NCBI RefSeq assembly: GCF_039526385.1
Contig: NZ_BAAAIX010000033.1
Location: forward strand, 90,020-154,019
DNA from: Luteococcus peritonei
GTDB taxonomy: Bacteria; Actinomycetota; Actinomycetes; Propionibacteriales; Propionibacteriaceae
Length of the DNA: 64,000 nucleotides
Direction of reading: 5' to 3'
A program made the position numbers and the translations under genes. Each line of letters begins with the position of its first letter. Positions within the stretch are counted from its first letter, which is position 1. The notes under the pieces are model-generated. The model did not search any database. It was not told the origin of the DNA and saw only the letters and a list, made by a program, of their open reading frames with translations. Below, piece by piece: positions 32,225-40,692 of the stretch.

Positions 32225-34534
32225 ATGGACCCCATGACCACCCCACGTATTCGCCTGGCCCTCGCCGCACTCGGCTCGGCCGCGCTCATGATGCCCCTGA
32301 CCACCGTCTCAGCCGGGGCCGCTCCCGCTGATCGGGCCGACCGTCCGGCCGACACCGTGCGCACCACGGTGCCCACGCTCGAGGCGCGCACCCAGCTCTC
32401 CGCCGACCACCTGGCCAAGGGTCCCGCCTCCGGCGCCAAGATGAGCCCGGCCAACGGTCGCAAGGGCCCCTTCCCCGGCCAGGTCATCCCCGGCTTCTCT
32501 GCCATGGCGGAGATCGGCGACGGCACCTTCTGGGGCATGCCGGACAACGGCTTCGGCGCCAAGAACAATTCCGACGACTTCCTGCTGCGCATCTACCGCG
32601 TCAAGCCCAACTGGGAAACCTCCACGGGCGGTTCCGGCCAGATGCAGGTGCAGTCCTTCGTCCAGCTGCGCGATCCGAACCACCTGATCGACTGGAAGAT
32701 CACCAACCAGAACACTCGGGGCCGCAACCTCACCGGCGCCGACTTCGACGTCGAGTCGCTGGTGGTCAACCGCGACGGCTCCTTCTGGATCGGCGAGGAG
32801 TTCGGCCCCTACCTGCTGCACTTCAGCCGCGACGGCGTGCTGCTGCGCGACCCCGTGCCGATGCCCTACCCGGGCCGCAAGGGCGTGCAGGTGAAGAGCC
32901 CCGGCAACCCCACCCTGGCTGCGGGCGAGACCCCCAACCTGCGCAGCTCGAAGGGCTTCGAGGCGATGGCCGCCAGCCGCAACGGCCGCTACCTGTACCC
33001 GATCCTCGAGGGCTACCTCGACGGCGCCGACAAGCGCACCCGCGTGATCAGCCAGTTCGACACCCGCCTGAACCGCTACACCGGCCGCACCTGGAACTAC
33101 CAGACCGACACCGACGACAACCTGGTGGGCGATGCCTTCATGACCCGCGAGGGCAGCCTGCTGGTGCTGGAGCGTGACGACTTCTGGGGCTCGAAGTCGG
33201 TCACCAAGCGCGTCTACGAGGTGAAGCTGAACAAGACCGAGCGCGACGGCTTCCTGGCCAAGCAGCTGGTCGTCGACCTGCTGAAGATCGACGACCCCGC
33301 TGGCATCGGCACGAAGACCGACGGCGAGGCCTACGGCGTCGGCAAGACCTTCAGCTTCCCCTTCCAGAGCGTCGAGACCGTGGTCCAGCTGGCCGACGGC
33401 CGGCTGCTCTTCGCCGACGACAACAACTACCCCGGCAACGACGCCCGTCGTGCCGGCGTCCCGGACAACACCGAGATGATCGTGGTGGACCTCAAGCGCA
33501 AGAAGGTGGCCGCCAACCCGGCCGAGCACACCGTCTTCGCCCACCGCGGCGCCTCCGGCTACCGCCCCGAGCACACCCTGGCCGCCTACGAGCTGGCCAT
33601 CCAGCAGTGCGCCGACTACATCGAGCCCGACCTGGTCAGCACCTCCGACGGCGTGCTGGTGGACCGCCACGAGAACGACATCACCGGCACCACCGACGTC
33701 GCCACCCGCGCCGAGTTCGCCGGCCGCAAGAAGACCAAGGTGATCGACGGCTCGAAGATCACCGGCTGGTTCACCGAGGACTTCACCCTCGCTGAGCTGC
33801 GCACCCTGCGTGCCAAGGAGCGCCTGCCCAAGATCCGTCCGGAGTCGGCCCGCTACGACGGCCTCTACCAGGTGCCCACCTTCGAGGAGGTCGTCGACCT
33901 GGCCCGTCGCTCGAAGACCTGCTCCGGCAAGCCGGTGGGCGTGATCCCCGAGATCAAGCACGGCACCTACTTCGACTCCATCGGCCTGAGCCAGGAGGAG
34001 GACACCGTCGCCACGCTGGAGGCGGCCGGCTACGGCAGGAAGAAGTCGCCGGTGGTGATCCAGTCCTTCGAGGTGGGCAACCTCAAGGAGCTGAACCAGA
34101 TGACCAAGGTTGACCTGGTGCAGCTGATCGACTGCTCCGGCGCCCCCGCGGACCTGGAGGCGGCCGGATCCACCACCACCTACAAGGACATGGTGACCCC
34201 GGCCGGTATGAAGGCGGTGGCGAAGTACGCCGACTCGGTGGGCCTGTGCAAGGACGTGATGATCCCCAAGAAGGCCGACGGCTCGCTGGGCAGCCCCACC
34301 GACGCCATCGACAACGCCCATGCCGCGGGCCTGGACGTCACCGGCTGGACCTTCCGCGCGGAGAACAACTTCCTGCCCGCCAACTTCGACTCCTCGGCCG
34401 ACCCGGCCGCCCACGGTGACATGAAGGGCGAGATCAAGACCTTCCTGGCCGCGGGCATGGACCACGTCTTCAGCGACCAGCCCGACGTGGCGGTGCAGGC
34501 GGTGCGAGAGTTCGCCGCCGAGCAGCAGCGCTGA
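32225..34534 (+). CDS. Secreted phytase-like esterase fused to glycerophosphodiester phosphodiesterase
   Basis: This 769-residue exported protein has a signal peptide cut near VSAGAAPA and an N-terminal domain of the 'esterase-like activity of phytase' type (residues about 55-430; FSAMAEIGDGTFWGMPDNGFG, SFWIGEEFGPYLLHF, DNNYPGND). A GDPD TIM barrel follows from about 438, with the catalytic AHRGASGYRPEHTLAAY, the metal pair in YIEPDLVSTSDG, then DRHE and PEIKHG. Together they could release alcohol and phosphate esters outside the cell. GAAGG lies upstream of the ATG at 32225; 32234 is an alternative. Phosphate control is suggested by the 11-bp repeats just upstream. Confidence 0.9.
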   Translation: MDPMTTPRIRLALAALGSAALMMPLTTVSAGAAPADRADRPADTVRTTVPTLEARTQLSADHLAKGPASGAKMSPANGRKGPFPGQVIPGFSAMAEIGDGTFWGMPDNGFGAKNNSDDFLLRIYRVKPNWETSTGGSGQMQVQSFVQLRDPNHLIDWKITNQNTRGRNLTGADFDVESLVVNRDGSFWIGEEFGPYLLHFSRDGVLLRDPVPMPYPGRKGVQVKSPGNPTLAAGETPNLRSSKGFEAMAASRNGRYLYPILEGYLDGADKRTRVISQFDTRLNRYTGRTWNYQTDTDDNLVGDAFMTREGSLLVLERDDFWGSKSVTKRVYEVKLNKTERDGFLAKQLVVDLLKIDDPAGIGTKTDGEAYGVGKTFSFPFQSVETVVQLADGRLLFADDNNYPGNDARRAGVPDNTEMIVVDLKRKKVAANPAEHTVFAHRGASGYRPEHTLAAYELAIQQCADYIEPDLVSTSDGVLVDRHENDITGTTDVATRAEFAGRKKTKVIDGSKITGWFTEDFTLAELRTLRAKERLPKIRPESARYDGLYQVPTFEEVVDLARRSKTCSGKPVGVIPEIKHGTYFDSIGLSQEEDTVATLEAAGYGRKKSPVVIQSFEVGNLKELNQMTKVDLVQLIDCSGAPADLEAAGSTTTYKDMVTPAGMKAVAKYADSVGLCKDVMIPKKADGSLGSPTDAIDNAHAAGLDVTGWTFRAENNFLPANFDSSADPAAHGDMKGEIKTFLAAGMDHVFSDQPDVAVQAVREFAAEQQR

Positions 34535-34600
34535 GCCGGGCCCCGGGCCCGGTGCTGCCGCAGCCGGTGCAGCCGGGGACCGATGGCCCCATGACGACGG

Positions 34601-34633
34601 CGAGGCCCGCATCCGTACAGGATGCGGGCCTCG
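34601..34633. terminator. Bidirectional terminator between GDPD and small secreted protein genes
   Basis: A perfect 14-bp stem joins 34601-34614 to 34620-34633 around a GTACA loop, between convergent genes. Confidence 0.8.
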
Positions 34634-34715
34634 TGGTCTGTGCAACCGGTGGTCTCTGGTCTCGGGGGCGGGCCAGGGGGGCCGGTCGGGGTCGTCGTCG
34701 AGTGGGGTGGAAGGG

Positions 34716-34895
34716 TCAGGAGACCCAGATGATGCGGGCCTTGCCGTCCTGGACGGTCTTGAAGGACGAGCTGGTCAGCAACTTGGAGGACTGGTCGGTG
34801 CTGGCAGCCTGCGCGGGGCCGGCAGCCAGGCCGAGGCCCAGGGCGATCGCGGGAACGATGGCGGCAAACTTCTTGCTGTACTGCGAAATGGTCAT
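34716..34895 (-). CDS. Small secreted protein, 59 residues
   Basis: An ATG at 34895 opens a short frame with a good signal peptide: SKKFAAIVPAIALGLGLAAG, then AQAAS as the cleavage region. The mature part of about 28 residues contains LLTSSSFKTVQDGKARIIWVS and ends at TGA 34716-34718. The family is not recognised. Support comes from the signal peptide, from TAGATT (34902-34907, minus strand) exactly 6 nt before the ATG as at other leaderless genes here, and from the terminator beyond its end. Confidence 0.65.
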   Translation of the reverse strand: MTISQYSKKFAAIVPAIALGLGLAAGPAQAASTDQSSKLLTSSSFKTVQDGKARIIWVS

Positions 34896-34944
34896 GGCAG
34901 GAATCTAGGACGAGCGCTCAGGAATCCCGCAGCTCAACGTGAGC

Positions 34945-35634
34945 CTACGGTTGAGGCTTCACCAGTCCGGCGTCATAGGCCAGCACCACCATCTGTACCC
35001 GGTCGCGCAGCCCCAGCTTGGCGAGGATGTGGCCGATGTGGGTCTTCACGGTGGCCTCGGCCAGGAAGAGCTTGCCGGCGATCTCGCCATTGGTCAGCCC
35101 CAGGCCCACCTCGGTGAGCACCTCGCGCTCCCGCTCGGTGAGCACCTCCAGCCGCTGCCGGGCCTCCTGGTCACCGCCCTGGCCGCCCTGGGGCAGGCTG
35201 GGCAGGAAGCGCTCCAGCAACCGTCGGGTGGCCGACGGCGCCACCACTGCCTCACCGGAGTGCACCGAGCGGATCGCGGCCAGCAGTTCGGCCGGCCCGG
35301 CGTCCTTGAGCAGGAAGCCCGCCGCGCCGGCCTGCAGGGCCGCGTAGACGTACTCGTCGAGGTCGAAGGTGGTCAGCACCAGCACCCGACGGCCGGGCTG
35401 GTCCCCGGCAGCCTCGCGGATCCGACGGGTGGCCTCCACCCCGTCCATCACCGGCATCCGGATGTCCATCAGCACCACGTCGGGCGCCAGCTCGGCGGCC
35501 ATCGCGACGGCCTGGCTGCCGTCGCCGGCCTCGCCGGCCACCTCCATGTCGGCCTGGGCGTCGAGCACCATGCGGAAGCCGGTGCGCACCATGGCCTGGT
35601 CGTCGGCCAGCAGCAGGCGGATGGGTTCGGTCAT
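34945..35634 (-). CDS. NarL/LuxR-family response regulator (second system)
   Basis: This 229-residue regulator has a receiver domain (LLADDQ, phosphorylated Asp in VLMDIRMPVMDG, LLKDAGP) and a LuxR helix-turn-helix (LTEREREVLTEVGLGLTNGEIAGKL, VKTHIGHIL). Its ATG overlaps the kinase stop (ATGA). It is close in sequence to the regulator at 6009-6668, so the two systems are paralogues. The divergent ABC exporter genes (37009-39128) are the likely target, by analogy with other actinobacterial kinase-regulator-ABC sets. Confidence 0.93.
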   Translation of the reverse strand: MTEPIRLLLADDQAMVRTGFRMVLDAQADMEVAGEAGDGSQAVAMAAELAPDVVLMDIRMPVMDGVEATRRIREAAGDQPGRRVLVLTTFDLDEYVYAALQAGAAGFLLKDAGPAELLAAIRSVHSGEAVVAPSATRRLLERFLPSLPQGGQGGDQEARQRLEVLTEREREVLTEVGLGLTNGEIAGKLFLAEATVKTHIGHILAKLGLRDRVQMVVLAYDAGLVKPQP

Positions 35635-36866
35635 CGGTTCTCTCCTGTGGATGGGATGTGGGCCAGTACCTCGAAGCCGCCGCCGGCGCGGGGACGGGCC
35701 ACCAGCGTGCCACCCCAGGCGGCGACGCGCTCCCGCATGCCCACCACGCCGTGGCCCTGGCCGTCGCTGGTGGTGGCGCCGCGTCCGGTGTCGCGAACGG
35801 CCACGTCCAGACCCTCGGGGGAGTGGGCCAGGCAGACGTCGACGCTGGCGCCGGGGCCGGCATGCTTCATGACATTGGTGAGCGACTCCTGCACCACGCG
35901 GTAGGCCGCCATCTCGGCTCCGGTGCTCAGCGGCGGATGCGCGGCGGGATCGCCGACGGTGGTGCAGCGCGCCGGGATGCCTGCCTGTTGCAGCTGGGCC
36001 ACCAGCTCCCCGATCCGCTCCAGGGTGGCGGCCGGGGCCAGCTCGGGGGCCTCGCCGTCCTGGCGCAGCACGCCCACCAGCCGCCGGGTCTCGCCCAGGG
36101 CCTCGCGGGCGGTGGCATTGATGGTCTCGATGGCCTGGCGCACCTGGGCCAGGCGGGCGGCAGGGTCACCCAGTTCGTCGTGCCCGGCCAGGTAGCCGGC
36201 GCCGTCGGACTGCACCACGATGACGCTCAGCGAGTGGGCGACGATGTCGTGCATCTCGCGCGCGATCCGGTTGCGCTCCTCCTCGGCCACCAGCCGCATC
36301 CCTTGGGCCCGCTCACGTTCCAGCGCCTCGGCGCGCTCCCGCCAGGAGTCCAGGGTGGCCTGGCGCTGACGCAGCCACTGGCCCAGGAACCAGGCCGTGA
36401 GGCTGACGCTGAGGCAGGCCACGAACCAGGCCAGTGCCCAGCTGAGCTTCGCGGCCAGGCCGTCGTGCGCCAGGCTCGGAGCCATCCCCCAGTCCCAGCC
36501 GGCCGCCACGCAGGAGAGCAGCGCGAGCACGAACCAGTGGCGGCTGCGTGAGGCGCGGCCGTAGCGGGAGACGGCGTAGAGCATCAGCGGTACGGTGATG
36601 TTGGCTGGCATCAGCGAGTCGTAGACCACCAGCTGCACCAGGTGCGGCAGCACCAGCACGGCGGCGGCCTTCTCCGGTGCGGTGCGACGCCAGAGCAGCG
36701 GCAGGGTGAAGAGCAGCCCCAGGGCCAGAGCAGCCCCATAGGGCATCTCCACCTCGAGCATGCTCAGGGTGCCCATCAGGGTGTTGGGCAGGCAGAGCAG
36801 CAGGACGATGGCATCGCCCCACATCGGATGGGCCCGGAAGCCGGCCCGCAGATCACTCCACCGCAT
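35631..36866 (-). CDS. Sensor histidine kinase, DesK/NarX type (second system)
   Basis: This 411-residue membrane kinase has several transmembrane helices up to about residue 165. A HisKA_3 box with the phosphoacceptor His follows (RNRIAREMHDIVAHSLSVIVVQ), then a HATPase domain (VRDTGRGATTSDGQGHGVVGMRERV). It pairs with the overlapping regulator. TAGGCT (36873-36878, minus strand) is 6 nt before the ATG, so the mRNA is probably leaderless. The divergent ABC exporter starts about 140 nt away. Confidence 0.93.
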   Translation of the reverse strand: MRWSDLRAGFRAHPMWGDAIVLLLCLPNTLMGTLSMLEVEMPYGAALALGLLFTLPLLWRRTAPEKAAAVLVLPHLVQLVVYDSLMPANITVPLMLYAVSRYGRASRSRHWFVLALLSCVAAGWDWGMAPSLAHDGLAAKLSWALAWFVACLSVSLTAWFLGQWLRQRQATLDSWRERAEALERERAQGMRLVAEEERNRIAREMHDIVAHSLSVIVVQSDGAGYLAGHDELGDPAARLAQVRQAIETINATAREALGETRRLVGVLRQDGEAPELAPAATLERIGELVAQLQQAGIPARCTTVGDPAAHPPLSTGAEMAAYRVVQESLTNVMKHAGPGASVDVCLAHSPEGLDVAVRDTGRGATTSDGQGHGVVGMRERVAAWGGTLVARPRAGGGFEVLAHIPSTGENR

Positions 36867-37008
36867 GTCATCAGCCTAGGGAGCGCGGCGCGGCAGGGCC
36901 TCCACCCACGGGATGGCACCGGTCTGCGCCGCGGGGTGCAGGAGACCGCCACGGCGACGGGCCCGGCGCACGATCCGCGGGCAGGCCCTGCCGGGGGAGC
37001 GTTGGAGC

Positions 37009-37710
37009 ATGAACAACGAACCCGTCCTGTCCTGCGAGGGACTCACCAAGACCTATGGCTCCACGATCGCCCTGTCGGGGGTGGACCTGTGCATCGAGGC
37101 CGGCCAGTCGGTGGCCGTGATGGGCCCTTCCGGCTCCGGCAAGACCACCCTGCTGCACTGCCTGGCCGGCATCCTGGGCGCCGACTCCGGCTCCGTGGTG
37201 CTGGGCACCGGCGGCAGCCCGCTGCGCATCGACCAGCTCGGCGAGGAGCAACGGGCCCGGCTGCGTCGTGAGTCCTTCGGCTTCGTCTTCCAGCAGGGGC
37301 TGCTGCTGCCCGAGCTGACCGCCGTCGAGAATGCCGCCCTGCCGCTGATGCTGGCCGGGGTGGACCGGCGCGAGGCCGAGCGCCAGGCCGCCGGCTGGTT
37401 GGCCCACCTGGGTCTGGCCGGGCTGGAGGGCCGACGGCTGGGCGAGATGTCCGGTGGCCAGTGCCAGCGCGTCGCCATCGCCCGCAGCCAGGTCACCGGT
37501 GCCCGCGTCACCTTCGCCGACGAGCCCACCGGGGCGCTGGACCAGCACACCTCCGCCGAGGTGCTCGGTGCCCTGCTGCAGGCCACCGCCGGGCGGGGCC
37601 GCACCCTGGTGATGGTCACCCATGACGAGAAGGTGGCTGCCGCCTGCTCGCGCATCGTGCGGCTGCAGGACGGGCACGTCGTGCACGACTCGATGGCGGT
37701 GGCCGCATGA
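37009..37710 (+). CDS. ABC transporter ATP-binding protein, MacB/LolD type
   Basis: This 233-residue ATPase has Walker A GPSGSGKTT (near residue 42), Q-loop FVFQQGLLLPE and signature MSGGQCQRVAIARS (Cys in place of the usual Gln/Arg). Walker B VTFADEPTGALD and the switch His in MVTHDEK follow. The first ATG preceded by GGAG at 37009 is used; the upstream extension is Arg/Pro-rich and not credible. It overlaps the permease start (ATGA). The pair resembles exporters of lipids, bacteriocins or antibiotics. Confidence 0.93.
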   Translation: MNNEPVLSCEGLTKTYGSTIALSGVDLCIEAGQSVAVMGPSGSGKTTLLHCLAGILGADSGSVVLGTGGSPLRIDQLGEEQRARLRRESFGFVFQQGLLLPELTAVENAALPLMLAGVDRREAERQAAGWLAHLGLAGLEGRRLGEMSGGQCQRVAIARSQVTGARVTFADEPTGALDQHTSAEVLGALLQATAGRGRTLVMVTHDEKVAAACSRIVRLQDGHVVHDSMAVAA

Positions 37711-39128
37711 GCACCATGGCCCGCCCGGCAGCGTCCAGTTCGCTGCCCGTGACGCCGGCCCCCGCCGACCCGGTGCTGTCCCGGCACTCCTCCTCGCTGC
37801 ACGCCACCCGTCACCTGGTGCGCCTGCTGGCCGGCCCGACGCTGGCCGACCGCGCCGGCTGGGCGCTCCCGGTCACCGCGATGGCCGTGGTCAGCGCGCT
37901 CAGTCTGTCGGTGGCCGGAGGCGTGCACTGGTTCTGGCAGATCGACGGCCCGCTGACCAGCCTCTACCGCACCCTGTCCTCGGTGGCCCTGGTGCTGCTC
38001 CTGCTCCCGCTGGCCACGCTGGCGGCGGCCGCGGCCCGGCTCTCGGCCAGCCGACGCGACACCCGGCTCAGCTCGTTGCGGCTGCTGGGTGCCACCCGCT
38101 CCAGCCTGCGGCTGCTGACCCTGATGGAGTCCGGCGCGATGGCGGCCGGTGGTGCCCTGCTCGGCGTGGCCGGCTATGCCGTGCTGATGCCGCTGCTGGG
38201 ACGACTGGAGTTCGCGGGCGGCCCGATCGGTGCAGCCGGGCTGTGGCTCGGGCTGCTTCCGGTGGTGGGCGCAGTGCTGGGCATCGTGCTGCTGGCCGTG
38301 GTGAGTTCGGCCGTCGGGCTGCACCGCGTCGAGGTCTCCCCGCTGGGTGTGCGCACCCGCGCCCGGGCCGCACACATGGGCCGGTGGCGTGCGCTGGTGG
38401 CCGTGGGCGGCTTCGGCCTGGCCTTCGTCGCCGCGCAGGCGGGCAACGGCGCCAGCAGCATGGTGGTCATCGGCGCCACCATGATGGTGGCGCTGGCCGC
38501 ACCGCTGGTGCTGATGAACCTGGTGGGCCCCTGGCTGCTGCAGCTGGTGGCACGCGCCGAGCTGCGCCGGGCGCGCAGCGCGGTCAGTCTGCTCGCGGCC
38601 CGCACCCTGCTGGAGGACCCCAAGCAGGTCTGGCGCCAGGTCGGGGCGCTGGCCCTGACCAGCTTCGTCGGTGTCTTCATGGGCATCGGCATGGCGATGA
38701 GTTCCGGCGCCGCCAGCAACCCGGCCGAGGCGATCGCCATGCAGGACGTGCGCACCGGTGTGCTGCTCACGATGGCCTTCAGCTTCGTGACCGTGGCCTG
38801 TTCAGTGGGCGTCACCCAGACCGCGGCCGTGCTGGATCGACGCAGCCTGTTCGTCGGGCTGGACATGATCGGCATGCCCACCGCCCTGGCCGATCGTGCC
38901 CGTCGCCGGGCGGTGATGCGCCCGCTGCTGCTGGTGGTGGGGGTCTCCGTGGCGGCGGCCCTGGTGATGACACTGCCGATGGGGGTGGCCGGTCACATCG
39001 ACCTGACCGCCGTGGCCGTGGTGGCAGGCGTCCTGGCGGCTGGTGTGGCCGTGGTGCACGCCGGCCTGCTGGTCAGCGGGGTGACCCTGCGCCAGGTGGT
39101 GCGCGCCGGACTGGTCCGCGCCGAGTAG
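37707..39128 (+). CDS. FtsX-like ABC transporter permease
   Basis: This 473-residue permease begins with a cytoplasmic segment followed by a first helix (WALPVTAMAVVSALSLSVAGG). About ten hydrophobic segments are arranged as two FtsX-like halves, the second near residues 310-460. A large outer domain like that of BceB is absent. It is translationally coupled to the ATPase. With the divergent two-component genes it forms a sense-and-export module; the substrate is unknown. Confidence 0.87.
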   Translation: MSTMARPAASSSLPVTPAPADPVLSRHSSSLHATRHLVRLLAGPTLADRAGWALPVTAMAVVSALSLSVAGGVHWFWQIDGPLTSLYRTLSSVALVLLLLPLATLAAAAARLSASRRDTRLSSLRLLGATRSSLRLLTLMESGAMAAGGALLGVAGYAVLMPLLGRLEFAGGPIGAAGLWLGLLPVVGAVLGIVLLAVVSSAVGLHRVEVSPLGVRTRARAAHMGRWRALVAVGGFGLAFVAAQAGNGASSMVVIGATMMVALAAPLVLMNLVGPWLLQLVARAELRRARSAVSLLAARTLLEDPKQVWRQVGALALTSFVGVFMGIGMAMSSGAASNPAEAIAMQDVRTGVLLTMAFSFVTVACSVGVTQTAAVLDRRSLFVGLDMIGMPTALADRARRRAVMRPLLLVVGVSVAAALVMTLPMGVAGHIDLTAVAVVAGVLAAGVAVVHAGLLVSGVTLRQVVRAGLVRAE

Positions 39129-39260
39129 CCGGCCCACGCTCCAGAGCCGGCCGCCTTCGTCGGGCGGACGCGCCCGGACAGGGAAGACGCGCGACGATCC
39201 CCCGAATTGGTCGCCGCGCGTCCTCCCGTGTCCCCGCCCGAGGGCGAGGGGGTCCATGGT

Positions 39261-40103
39261 TCAGCCCGCGGGCGTGAACTGCGGCGAGGTGGCGCCGCCC
39301 CAGTGACGGATCCAGTCGATCCGGGTGGCGGTGTCCTGCGCCGGCAGCGCGCCCACCCACTCGGAGTCCTGGGCCCAGGAATTGGTCATCAGGTAGCCCT
39401 GCGGCTCGGTGCTGCCCAGGCCGAGGTTGGCCGGCAGGTTCTGCCAGGTGTGGGTCTGCTGGCCGTCGACGTAGAAGCTGATGCTGGTGGTGCCCAGCAG
39501 GAAGCCGTAGGTGTGCTGGCCGGCGGCCGGGTCGAAGGGCAGCTCCACCTGCTTGTACTGGTGGCCGCCACCGGCGTAGTGCACCGTGTAGAAGATGTAG
39601 TGGCTCTTGCCCGGGCCGTTGTCGCGGCTGCGGATCTCCATGTCCACCTCGGGGAAGGTGTAGTCCTTGCCCATGAAGAACATGCCGGACAGGATGCCGG
39701 GCGTGCTGCTCATCTGCATGCTGGTCTCGTAGTAGCCCTTGCCGACCAGCTTGTCGGGGGCGGTCTGCAGCTCGGCGCCGGACTTCTGGTTCGCGCGGCT
39801 GGTCATGGTGGCCACGCCGTCGGCGACGCGCACATTGGAGCGCAGCATCTGGTTGCCGCCGGTGCCGGTCCAGTCGCCGTTGATGCGCAGGGTTCCCGCG
39901 GCACTGGTGTTGCTGCCGGCGGGCCAGGAGCTGAACTGCTCGTCGATGGTGGGGGTGCCGGTGGCCGGAGCAGCCATCGGGCTGGTCGCGAGCGAGGGGG
40001 CCGCGGGGGCCGCCTGCTGTGCGCCGGCGGGCGCGGTGCTGAGGGTGAGGCCGAGAACGGCGCCGGTGGCCAGGGCCGAAGCGGCCCAACGTCGAGAAGT
40101 CAT
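39261..40103 (-). CDS. Secreted glycoside hydrolase family 16 protein
   Basis: This 280-residue exported beta-sandwich enzyme has a signal peptide cut near AGAQQA. A Pro/Ala-rich linker and a GH16 domain follow, with the catalytic motif FPEVDMEI (Glu-x-Asp-x-Glu) near residue 150 and GILSGMFFMGKDY before it. WQNLPANLG follows in the C-terminal part. GH16 enzymes cleave beta-1,3/1,4-glucans, agars or related galactans; which one cannot be told here. It could trim the cell's own or foreign polysaccharide. A single gene, converging on the exporter. Confidence 0.87.
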   Translation of the reverse strand: MTSRRWAASALATGAVLGLTLSTAPAGAQQAAPAAPSLATSPMAAPATGTPTIDEQFSSWPAGSNTSAAGTLRINGDWTGTGGNQMLRSNVRVADGVATMTSRANQKSGAELQTAPDKLVGKGYYETSMQMSSTPGILSGMFFMGKDYTFPEVDMEIRSRDNGPGKSHYIFYTVHYAGGGHQYKQVELPFDPAAGQHTYGFLLGTTSISFYVDGQQTHTWQNLPANLGLGSTEPQGYLMTNSWAQDSEWVGALPAQDTATRIDWIRHWGGATSPQFTPAG

Positions 40104-40273
40104 GTCTGCCTGCCTGGGTGGGGTGGGTCGTACCCTTCGAACCTAACCACAAGATGAGAAAATCCTGAAATCTCTCAGATTGTTGCGGCTGGCAGGCATC
40201 TCGTCTGGATGCATGACCGTCGGGCGTCATCGCGGCCGTCAGGTGCACATCGCGGGCCGGTGGCAGCCCATCG

Positions 40274-40291
40274 CCCCTGTTGCAACAGGGG
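40274..40291. promoter_or_regulatory. Perfect 18-bp palindrome
   Basis: CCCCTGTTGCAACAGGGG is a perfect dyad without a loop, flanked by ATC and GAT that extend the symmetry. It lies 400 bp before the GlgC-like gene. An operator is more likely than a terminator because no loop is present. Confidence 0.45.
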
Positions 40292-40680
40292 TGATCGTGC
40301 GCTGCGCGCCGTGATCCGCTCACTCGATCGCGGGACGCGTCGTGGCTGTGCACCCGCGCCAAGGCCTGCAGTGCCCAGCGCGCCAGACGGCTGCCCGACT
40401 CGCGGAAGGCCGACACCGTGATCGTGGGCGGCGCCACATCTCCACCGGTGGCGGCGCCTCGCTCGAGTACCTGGAGGGGCGAGGTGACGGTGCGGAAACA
40501 GCCCAGAGGACGGTGCGGCGGAGACATCAACCAATCCGCCACGATCTGCCGTATGGCACGTCCGGATCCGTCCCGCAGGCCGAATTGTGGCGAATTCGGG
40601 TTGATTCGGCCCTGGCGCCTGGCGATCTGGTGGCAGCCTTCCTGCCCGTAGGGGTGATGACCCTGCTTGTCACGTTCGCA

Positions 40681-40686
40681 TAGGGT
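40681..40686 (+). promoter_or_regulatory. Leaderless -10 box of the GlgC-like gene
   Basis: TAGGGT is 6 nt before the GTG at 40693; no ribosome site is visible. Confidence 0.55.
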
Positions 40687-40692
40687 CTCTGC

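Larger units (their letters stand above)
40104..40692. other. Intergenic stretch of about 590 bp without a supported gene
   Basis: No frame here looks protein-like over a useful length on either strand. It holds one perfect 18-bp palindrome (40274-40291) and the leaderless promoter of the GlgC-like gene at its right end. Confidence 0.5.

Noticed and set aside
40175..40534. Minus-strand ORF of 119 codons upstream of the GlgC-like gene
   Set aside because: Arg/Ala/Pro/His-rich composition without any domain, no ribosome site and no leaderless box.
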